From Clostridiales bacterium DTU023 (GTDB lineage: Bacteria > Bacillota > Clostridia > Saccharofermentanales > DTU023): DNA of 11,163 bases. Below are positions 1 to 5,544 of the stretch, in pieces (within the stretch, counting starts at the first letter, position 1; each line of letters begins with the position of its first letter). The stretch is taken from contig LFTF01000004.1 in the NCBI GenBank assembly GCA_001512945.1, forward strand, positions 21,747 through 32,909, read 5' to 3'. A program made the translations under genes and the position numbers. The notes beneath the pieces are model-generated. The model worked only from the letters and a program-made list of their open reading frames with translations. It had not been told where the DNA came from and made no database searches.

Positions 1-596
1 CAGAGGAGATCTATCCTTTCCGTGGCGAGAATATCCTTGACCTTTACAACGAACTCACCGCGGTTACGCTGTTTCGTACGCTTGGGTACAGCTCGGAGAA
101 CGTCGCGGAGGCCCTTTCAGAAGTCAAGATCGGAAAATCCCGCAAACAAGTAATCCAGGTTGGCGACAAAAAGATCTACCGCATGCTCGCAAAAGGGAAA
201 AACCCCATTGCGGTCAGCCGTGTCCTCGAAGCCATTACTAAAATTCCGGGGCCCAAACAGTTTGTCTTTTTGTTTGACACAAGCACGGGCAAGATGGACG
301 GAGAAGATAATACAGCGTGGCTTTATGACGCCGATCTGTCCATTCTCCGCGATCACGATGTCAAGCGGATTGTGGTTGGCGGTTACCGCGCGAAGGATAT
401 CAAGGTCGCACTGCTTTTTGCCGGTGTGAGTAAAGAAAAGATTGTTATATGCAAAGATAAGCGTAAGACGGCACGTGAGATCCTACCCATACACGGGCAG
501 GAAACTATCGCCATTCTCTATGAACTATACTCAGATCCCGTCTCAAAAAAAGTGGCCGCCGCCCTGCGAGCGTCGATGATCAAGCAAAACCGGTAA
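1..596 (+). CDS. murT: MurT-like lipid II isoglutaminyl synthase, ligase subunit (3' part only)
   Basis: The frame is open from base 3, with the 5' end outside the window, and ends at TAA 594-596. It gives the last 197 residues. These match the C-terminal part of MurT, a Mur-ligase relative (third Mur-ligase domain plus the DUF1727 region). With GatD, MurT amidates the alpha-carboxyl of D-Glu in lipid II to D-isoglutamine in the cytoplasm, using ATP. Visible hallmarks are a GKNP segment (about bases 195-206), a DG..NTAWLYDAD segment (about 300-335) equivalent to the MurT signature DG.D.SWIWDADFE, and a VGGYRAKDIKVALLFAG segment. The Asp codon at 327-329 aligns with the Asp reported as the third member of the MurT/GatD catalytic set in Staphylococcus aureus, so this subunit looks intact here. 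The central ATP-binding domain lies upstream and cannot be checked. The gatD-like gene follows after 15 bases, as in known murT-gatD operons. Confidence 0.85.
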   Translation, partial: EEIYPFRGENILDLYNELTAVTLFRTLGYSSENVAEALSEVKIGKSRKQVIQVGDKKIYRMLAKGKNPIAVSRVLEAITKIPGPKQFVFLFDTSTGKMDGEDNTAWLYDADLSILRDHDVKRIVVGGYRAKDIKVALLFAGVSKEKIVICKDKRKTAREILPIHGQETIAILYELYSDPVSKKVAAALRASMIKQNR

Positions 597-605
597 GAAG
601 AGGAG
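597..605 (+). promoter_or_regulatory. Ribosome binding site of the gatD-like gene
   Basis: The purine run GAAGAGGAG lies in the short gap after the murT stop codon and six bases before the ATG at 612. It fixes the start of the downstream gene and shows that the two genes are translated from one message. Confidence 0.75.
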
Positions 606-611
606 CGATCG

Positions 612-1424
612 ATGAAAATCGAAATTATATATGGAGAACTCGCGAATCTTTTGGGCGAGCACGGCACACAAAGCCTGCTCGCCGAGACATTCGGCGAACA
701 GCAGATAATCCGAACACCTTTCCCTCATCTGCCGAGATTTCTGGTCGATGACGTCGATTTCGTTTACATGGGACCTATGACTGAACAAACACAACGGCTG
801 GTTCTTGATCTGTGGCGTGATCAAAAAGAGCTATTCGCCAAAGCAATTGAAGAAAATACCGTTTTCTTCTTTGCGGGCAACGCGCTCGACCTTGTCGGGC
901 GATCAATCAGATATGAAGAACAGGACACGATACAGGCGCTCAGCCTTTATCCTTTTGATACCTTTTGCCGTCGCTACGATCGCGTCAACGAATTCGTGTG
1001 CGCGACATTCAACAATATGCCCCTGACCGGATTTCGGTCACAATTCACGACCCACACGGGGGATGCCGGCGCGTTTCCTTTCCTCGTCGTTGGGCAAGGC
1101 AATGGTATGAACAAGGATATCCGGACAGAAGGGATTCACGACCGAAATTTCTTCGCGACAAGTCTGCTGGGTCCTTTCTTGCTATTGAATCCTTCTTTTA
1201 CGCGATGGCTGTTCGCAAGAGCGGGCTACCACGGAACGCTGCCTTACGAAAAGTCATTGCTCGACGCGGAGTCAACACGACTTGAGGATCTTGCCGGTAC
1301 ATTCAATCGCAAGCGAAAACTCGACGCTTTTTTCAAAGCTTACAAGGACAGGCAAAACCAGATTCTAGACGCGAGCCTCCCGAGCAAGCCCCCGGTCGAT
1401 AAACCGACGAACAAAGAAGCATAG
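612..1424 (+). CDS. gatD: GatD-like class I glutamine amidotransferase subunit, catalytic residues apparently lost
   Basis: This 270-residue protein directly follows murT. GatD normally supplies ammonia from glutamine to MurT for lipid II amidation. Similarity to GatD is seen in a TGF segment (139-141; GatD VGFENH), a GQGN segment (161-164; GatD GYGN), TEGIHDRN (172-179; GatD EGIHYKN) and LLGP..LLN (185-193; GatD LHGP.LPKN). The expected nucleophile motif ICGGYQ.LG is instead FFAGNALDLVG (86-96), with Ala88 (GCG, 873-875) at or next to the Cys position. The catalytic His of YLHGP is Leu186 (CTG, 1167-1169). The early GGG.DREQ motif is MGPMTEQ (53-59). The only cysteines are 119 and 130. A C-terminal tail of about 30 residues is polar and proline-rich at its end. 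The frame is intact and codon use resembles its neighbours, so this is a substituted protein and not a decayed pseudogene. It may be a non-catalytic MurT partner or have another role. Family membership is fairly sure; activity is doubtful. Confidence 0.75.
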   Translation: MKIEIIYGELANLLGEHGTQSLLAETFGEQQIIRTPFPHLPRFLVDDVDFVYMGPMTEQTQRLVLDLWRDQKELFAKAIEENTVFFFAGNALDLVGRSIRYEEQDTIQALSLYPFDTFCRRYDRVNEFVCATFNNMPLTGFRSQFTTHTGDAGAFPFLVVGQGNGMNKDIRTEGIHDRNFFATSLLGPFLLLNPSFTRWLFARAGYHGTLPYEKSLLDAESTRLEDLAGTFNRKRKLDAFFKAYKDRQNQILDASLPSKPPVDKPTNKEA

Positions 1425-1475
1425 TGAACCATTGACGGTTTGTTTAAGGATGCCAACCCGAGATTGGATAATGAA

Positions 1476-1503
1476 AAACGGCGCGATCCAGGTCGCGCCG
1501 TTT
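1476..1503. terminator. Bidirectional intrinsic terminator between convergent genes
   Basis: A perfect 11-bp inverted repeat (AAACGGCGCGA, 1476-1486, and its complement, 1493-1503) encloses a 6-base loop, TCCAGG. It lies 51 bases after the gatD-like stop and 24 bases beyond the stop of the prolyl isomerase gene, which arrives from the other side. A run of A (1474-1478) becomes U on the - strand transcript, and TTTGTGTTTATC follows on the + strand. It can therefore end transcription from both sides. Confidence 0.85.
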
Positions 1504-1527
1504 GTGTTTATCTTGATGTGAATGACG

Positions 1528-3171
1528 TTATTTTGTTGTAGCAGCTGTTGTCGGAATCGTTGTCGGAATCGTTGTCGGAACAGGGGCTGCCGGTGCTGAA
1601 CCGAAAAGCGCGCCAAAGAAATCTGTCTTTCCGACGAATTTCATCCCGCTATTGTGACGGACAACAGTCGTTTCGGCATCCTTTGCAATCGTTTCGATCC
1701 ATGTATTGAGATGCTGTTCCTCCAGAACACCCTTGATTTTTCCCGGAAGTTCCAGTTCGTCTTTGAAGCCTACAAAGTACATGATGTGGTATCCGTGTGT
1801 ACTCTTCACGATCCCCGAATCACCCGGTTTGCGCCCGTCCTCTGTGCACCATTGTTCGAATTCACGAGCCATCATACCGGCTCCGACATCGGAGTATAAC
1901 CCGCCGGTCGACAGGCTGCCGGGATCCTTGCTGTATTGAGCGACAAGTTTTACGAACGACTCCTCCGATTGGTCGCCCTTCATGAATTCATCCAGAACCT
2001 TGTCCGCCTCTTTTTTGAGTATCTGATCTGCTTTTTTGTCGGCTTCCGCAATTCCCGGATCATCAGCGATCAGGATATGACGCACAGAATAAGGCTTGAA
2101 ATCATCGCGCTGACGACTAGTAAACTGGACAAGTGTCACGGAATCTTTGCCTTCGATTACCTTCGCGTCTCCGGATTTCCGTCCTGCCTCTTTGAGAAAA
2201 TCATGGACAGGCGCGCCGAGCTCTTGGACTCGAGCTTTTTTGCGGATTAGGTCTCCGGGATTCTTCTCAATCGCTTCGGCCTCTTCTTCACTAACATATT
2301 TCAAGACAGCCGCATTGAACGACAGATCGCTGAGCTCTGCCATCGCTTTGTCCGCTGTCTGTTTCAACTCATCGAGCGCCTTTTTCTTGTCATCGTCCGT
2401 TGCGTCTTTATCTACCTTGAGCTTGAATATGTAGACGTTATAAGAATATAAATCAATTACATCCTTATTCTCTTCGTAGAAAGCCTCAACCTTTTCATCC
2501 GATACGTCGGCCATCTTTTTGATCTCATCCTCATAATAGTTGATCAACATGGCTCTTCTTAAATCACGTTGCACCATTTTGAGGCTCACGCCCGGTCCAT
2601 AATAGAGCTTAACAAGACTACCTACCGAACGTCCGCTCTTAATGGCCATTTCTGCCAATTGACCTTCTAATGCCTTGGCATTTTTCTCGATTTCAGCCAT
2701 CTGTTCTTCGGTAGGTTGGTAATCTACTTTTTCAATCTCGTTCAACGCAGCGGTCATGAAAATTACGCCCGGCATCATTTGATTGATAAGATCGGAGCGC
2801 ACCGTACCGTCGGCTGTCATCTGGGACGGCTGGTCAAGCACTTCTTGGAATTCATCCGTAAAGGCCAACCCATATTCTTCCGACGCCGTCATGTTGCCCA
2901 GTACGATATTGAGATCGGCTGCCTTGAGGTCATGCCCGGCAATTGTGATCGCCGTGAGTGATTTTGTCAGAATACCCGCTCCCGCGATCAGCCATACAAT
3001 GAGCACAAGGGCCACTACAACTGCCACGACAGACAGAGTAACCTTTTTCCAGACACTGCGTGACTCGATTTTCTTTTTCTTTCCGTCCGTCCCCTTCATT
3101 TGGGCAAGACGTGATTTACGCTCTGCGCGAGCAATATCGTAGTTACGCTCAGTTGATTCATTTTTCGCCAT
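1528..3171 (-). CDS. Membrane-anchored PrsA/SurA-like peptidyl-prolyl isomerase (parvulin type)
   Basis: This 547-residue protein starts at ATG 3171-3169, preceded by a strong GGAGGAAGG site. The N-terminus is charged and cytoplasmic (1-43), followed by one hydrophobic segment (about 44-66) and a long extracytoplasmic part. There is no lipobox Cys, so it is a signal-anchored protein, unlike lipoprotein PrsA. Residues 80-240 are helical and charged, like the chaperone region of SurA/PrsA proteins. Residues 243-352 look like a degenerate parvulin domain. Residues 360-468 are a good rotamase (PPIC) domain with VRHILIADD, STGGLYSDVG, FEQW and GIVKSTHGYHIMYF. The C-terminus ends in a Pro/Thr-rich tail made by a 12-bp DNA repeat. 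The likely role is folding of exported proteins at the outer face of the membrane. The gene is last on its strand, 250 bases behind the phosphatase gene, with its own putative promoter. The assignment to the parvulin/PrsA superfamily is strong; the exact orthologue is not. Confidence 0.85.
   Translation of the reverse strand: MAKNESTERNYDIARAERKSRLAQMKGTDGKKKKIESRSVWKKVTLSVVAVVVALVLIVWLIAGAGILTKSLTAITIAGHDLKAADLNIVLGNMTASEEYGLAFTDEFQEVLDQPSQMTADGTVRSDLINQMMPGVIFMTAALNEIEKVDYQPTEEQMAEIEKNAKALEGQLAEMAIKSGRSVGSLVKLYYGPGVSLKMVQRDLRRAMLINYYEDEIKKMADVSDEKVEAFYEENKDVIDLYSYNVYIFKLKVDKDATDDDKKKALDELKQTADKAMAELSDLSFNAAVLKYVSEEEAEAIEKNPGDLIRKKARVQELGAPVHDFLKEAGRKSGDAKVIEGKDSVTLVQFTSRQRDDFKPYSVRHILIADDPGIAEADKKADQILKKEADKVLDEFMKGDQSEESFVKLVAQYSKDPGSLSTGGLYSDVGAGMMAREFEQWCTEDGRKPGDSGIVKSTHGYHIMYFVGFKDELELPGKIKGVLEEQHLNTWIETIAKDAETTVVRHNSGMKFVGKTDFFGALFGSAPAAPVPTTIPTTIPTTAATTK
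1547..1580. repeat. 12-bp in-frame tandem repeat (about 2.8 copies)
   Basis: The unit GTTGTCGGAATC is present at 1547-1558 and 1559-1570, with ten bases of a third copy at 1571-1580. On the - strand it encodes repeating IPTT near the end of the prolyl isomerase. Copy-number change would keep the frame, so tail length could vary between strains. Confidence 0.85.
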
Positions 3172-3184
3172 GTTGTTACCTTCC
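3172..3184 (-). promoter_or_regulatory. Ribosome binding site of the prolyl isomerase gene
   Basis: On the - strand GGAGGAAGG is followed by TAACAAC and then ATG at 3171. This near-ideal site decides the start. The frame stays open for 125 codons upstream, but no comparable site precedes any earlier ATG, and an in-frame ATG at about 3195 would put this site inside the gene. Confidence 0.8.
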
Positions 3185-3335
3185 TCCGCAGACATGATTT
3201 GCACATTTGGCCTGTATATCTGCTTGTCACCAGTCAATCCTATGACCTGAATTTTAAGCCCTGTCATCATATCGATAGGGTTTACATTGCAATTAACCTC
3301 TTGAAATGTTCCGGATACTCCGTCATTTTCGCGGC

Positions 3336-3357
3336 GTATCGGGTTTTCCCTTGATAC
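3336..3357 (-). other. Leader hairpin upstream of the prolyl isomerase gene
   Basis: An outer GTATC/GATAC pairing and an inner GGG/CCC pairing close a four-base loop, with a 2-base bulge. It would sit near the 5' end of the long leader (about 190 bases) predicted from the promoter at 3369-3397. There is no following U run, so it is not a terminator. It may affect message stability; a function is not shown. Confidence 0.3.
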
Positions 3358-3368
3358 ACGCGTAGCAA

Positions 3369-3397
3369 AGTGTAGCACAAACAGGGGTGATTGAGAA
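3369..3397 (-). promoter_or_regulatory. Putative promoter of the prolyl isomerase gene
   Basis: Read on the - strand there is a -35-like TTCTCA (3397-3392), a 17-base spacer and a -10-like TACACT (3374-3369) preceded by TGC, an extended -10. It lies just past the phosphatase stop codon in the 250-base gap (3172-3421), which holds no other gene. Transcription would start near 3362. Confidence 0.4.
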
Positions 3398-3404
3398 ATA
3401 AAAC

Positions 3405-3420
3405 CCAGCCATACCACCGG
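3405..3420 (-). terminator. Possible weak terminator after the HAD phosphatase gene
   Basis: Immediately after the stop codon the - strand reads CCGGT, a six-base loop and GCTGG (stem of five pairs, two of them G-U), followed by GTTTTATTTCTC. The stem is weak, so read-through into the prolyl isomerase gene is likely. It is listed because of the U-rich tract and the promoter just beyond. Confidence 0.25.
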
Positions 3421-3421
3421 A

Positions 3422-4087
3422 TCAAATAAGTCGCAGTTTATCAGGGAGATCCATCGCCCGATCAAGCCAGAAAGTAGGGCCCAAGCTGTCGATCGCTTGC
3501 TTGTCCATCGCTGTCCATCGCACAGCGGCAAAATAGCTCCCGGCATTCAAAGCGCATTTGAGATCGAGTATTGTATCCCCAACATAAAGAACGCGTTCAG
3601 GCTGCGTTATCCCGAGTTTTTCCATCGCAAAAAGAAGGGGGGCCGGATCAGGTTTGTGGCGATCTGTGTCTTTTGCGCTTATAAGCACATCAAACAATTC
3701 GGTCAACCCAAATGAATCAAGACACACCATCATCCCCTCGCCACGGCGCGCCGTCACGACTCCAATTTTGAATCCACGCTCACGCAAGGTCTCGAGCATG
3801 GGGACAACACCATCAAACAAGGCGATATGGGTGGGCGTTTTAGGGACGCTCCAATTGATATACTCTGTCATGAGGTGATCACATTGGTCACCATATCTGC
3901 TGAATGTTGTGATGAGTGGTTCGCCGATTGTCGCCAATAATTCATCGTCCGGCGGAACCCATCCCAGAATTTTATTGAACGTGTGACGGTGCGATGCCAT
4001 AATCAACGGCACTGTATCAAACAGCGTGCCATCAAGATCAAACATAACAGCGGACACATCTAACGGAAAATCGGATTCGCGAATCAT
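3422..4087 (-). CDS. HAD-superfamily phosphatase, PpaX/Gph (phosphoglycolate phosphatase-like)
   Basis: This 221-residue protein is of typical length for PpaX/Gph phosphatases. All four HAD motifs are present: motif I DLDGT at 17-21 (nucleophile Asp17, acid/base Asp19); motif II VVTA with Thr112; motif III HKPDP with Lys145; and motif IV GDTILD at 170-175 (Asp171 and Asp175, Mg2+ ligands). A helical cap domain lies between motifs I and II (about 25-90). Such enzymes hydrolyse small phosphomonoesters, such as phosphoglycolate or the pyrophosphate released by HPr kinase/phosphorylase, but the substrate cannot be read from sequence. The ATG (4087-4085) overlaps the stop of the CorC-like gene in an ATGA arrangement of four bases, which indicates translational coupling. 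A GGGAAGG run lies nine bases before the start, inside the upstream gene. Confidence 0.88.
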   Translation of the reverse strand: MIRESDFPLDVSAVMFDLDGTLFDTVPLIMASHRHTFNKILGWVPPDDELLATIGEPLITTFSRYGDQCDHLMTEYINWSVPKTPTHIALFDGVVPMLETLRERGFKIGVVTARRGEGMMVCLDSFGLTELFDVLISAKDTDRHKPDPAPLLFAMEKLGITQPERVLYVGDTILDLKCALNAGSYFAAVRWTAMDKQAIDSLGPTFWLDRAMDLPDKLRLI

Positions 4088-5469
4088 TCGTCATCGCCTT
4101 CCCACATATCCGAACGCGTAACCCGTACCCGGACGATCCGGTTGTCGGCTATGGCGAGCACATAAAATGTCAAGGGGCCGTAGCGTACAGAGGGACGCTC
4201 ATGTTCTTCCGGAATCCTATCAAGTAATTCGATAACGAAACCGGCAACCGTATCATACTCATCTTCTGCAAACGAGATACCTGTCACACGTGAGAGCCGG
4301 TCGATGGGGTACGTTCCGTCAACGAGCCATGTGCCGGGCGCGATTTCAATCATCTCCTGCTCAGCTTCGTCGTATTCGTCTTCAATGTTGCCTACAATCT
4401 GCTCAACGAGATCTTCGATCGTCAAGAGACCCGCTGTTCCGCCATACTCATCGATGACAATCGCCATCTGAATGTGGTTTTGCTGCATATCGTGAAAAAG
4501 ATCGCTGATATTGCGCGACTCGGGTGTGAACCATGCGGGACGCATAATCTCCGCCAGCGAAAATTCATATCCCTGATTAATTTCGCCTTTGTGGAAAAGA
4601 AGATCTTTGACATGCAAAACACCTATGACATTGTCGACAGTTCCCTTATAAACGGGAAACCTCGTGTATTTGGTGCTGTATAGAAATGACATGGTTTCAT
4701 CATATCCGGATTCAATAGGAAGCGCTTCTATCTCAGTTCTGTGCGTCATGATTTCGGCCGCGATTTTGTCATCAAAATCAAACAGGTTGGCGATCAGCTC
4801 CCGGTTGTCGTCTTCGATCATCCCCTTGGCGTGACCTGTCTCCAACATCTGCAGAAACTCCTGCTCAGTGGGAGCAAAATCAGCGGTTTCAACTTCACGG
4901 ATGCCAAACAGTTTTAAAATCAAATTGCCCGACGCGTGGACGAAACACTCGATCGGCCGAGCCAGTAAAAGCAAAGGCGAAACAAGGAACCCGTATCGTA
5001 TCGCAAATAGGCCGTCCTTACCGCCTGACACCCGCTCCGGAATCGAATAACCGAATATAAGAAATAACAAGGTGAGAAGCGCGAAGAACGCGAACGCGAT
5101 CCACCCCTTTGCGGCGGACAGCGACAGGTTGTCGAACAGATCAATTATGAGAGGAACGGTATAGATCGCGTTCCATACAAAATACGCGGTAGCCAGTATA
5201 ATCCGGGCAGTCATCACTTCTCTGTGAAATTTCGCCGGATCTTCCATTCGCCTCATAAGCGTCCGCGCGTTGCGATTGCCCGCTTCAGCATTTTCTTGCA
5301 AACGCAGAGGTGAGAGAACGCGTATCGCCTTGAGAAAAGCGACAAGGAATCCGGATAACACAAGGAACAATAATGTCAGCGCGATGGCGCTTCCGGGTGA
5401 TAATAGAGCCAGTTGGAGGGAGCGTTCCGCAGACGCGAACACAGCAATATCCATTGTCGAGCAATACAT
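4084..5469 (-). CDS. CorC/HlyC-type CNNM (DUF21)-CBS membrane protein
   Basis: This 461-residue protein starts at ATG 5469, with GGAAG six bases upstream; ATG 5454 has no such site. Domain order is a DUF21/CNNM-like membrane part with hydrophobic segments at about 26-48, 86-108, 122-141 and 158-176; a linker with the typical EFLQMLETGHAKGMIEDD stretch (204-221); a CBS pair (about 240-360) including DEYGGTAGLLTIEDLVEQIVG (340-360); and a C-terminal CorC/HlyC transporter-associated domain (about 373-452). Family members are linked to Mg2+/Co2+ export or resistance. The cytoplasmic part is well conserved. The membrane part has lost usual motifs: the SGSETAL-like stretch in the first helix reads VAFLKAI (43-49), and GE..PK reads GYSIPER (140-146). 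Ion transport is therefore uncertain and a regulatory role is possible. It lies 75 bases after the EF-G-like gene and is coupled to the phosphatase downstream. Confidence 0.85.
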   Translation of the reverse strand: MYCSTMDIAVFASAERSLQLALLSPGSAIALTLLFLVLSGFLVAFLKAIRVLSPLRLQENAEAGNRNARTLMRRMEDPAKFHREVMTARIILATAYFVWNAIYTVPLIIDLFDNLSLSAAKGWIAFAFFALLTLLFLIFGYSIPERVSGGKDGLFAIRYGFLVSPLLLLARPIECFVHASGNLILKLFGIREVETADFAPTEQEFLQMLETGHAKGMIEDDNRELIANLFDFDDKIAAEIMTHRTEIEALPIESGYDETMSFLYSTKYTRFPVYKGTVDNVIGVLHVKDLLFHKGEINQGYEFSLAEIMRPAWFTPESRNISDLFHDMQQNHIQMAIVIDEYGGTAGLLTIEDLVEQIVGNIEDEYDEAEQEMIEIAPGTWLVDGTYPIDRLSRVTGISFAEDEYDTVAGFVIELLDRIPEEHERPSVRYGPLTFYVLAIADNRIVRVRVTRSDMWEGDDE

Positions 5470-5494
5470 GTTAATCTTCCGGCACTCTTTCAGT

Positions 5495-5532
5495 TGAGAG
5501 GCGACGGCGTTGTGATATGGCGCCGCCTCTCA
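5495..5532 (-). other. Stem-loop between the EF-G-like and CorC-like genes
   Basis: Arms TGAGAGGC (5495-5502) and GCCTCTCA (5525-5532), continued by GGCG (5506-5509) and CGCC (5521-5524), give 12 pairs with a 3-base bulge and an 11-base loop. It starts 12 bases after the EF-G-like stop and ends 25 bases before the CorC-like ATG. No U run follows on the - strand (AACTGAAAGAG), so it is better seen as an intercistronic processing or stability element, or a partial attenuator, than as a clean terminator. Confidence 0.5.
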
Positions 5533-5544
5533 GTTGCATGCTGC

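Noticed and set aside
965..1285. Open frame inside the gatD-like gene in another + strand frame, considered because the GatD-like protein is degenerate and a frameshift might have hidden the active site.
   Set aside because: The GatD-like frame keeps GatD-related segments before, through and after this stretch, so no frameshift is needed. The alternative frame has no GatD motif.
3502..3521. Perfect 10-bp tandem duplication (TGTCCATCGC twice) in the phosphatase gene, suspected to be a frameshifting slippage.
   Set aside because: The protein remains family-like on both sides, with normal spacing from motif IV to the C-terminus, so there is no sign of a frame change. Probably coincidence.
3172..3546. 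The foldase reading frame stays open for 125 codons upstream of the chosen start.
   Set aside because: The extension runs antisense through the end of the phosphatase gene, lacks a ribosome binding site and looks unlike a protein. The strong GGAGGAAGG site at 3172-3184 fixes the start at 3171.
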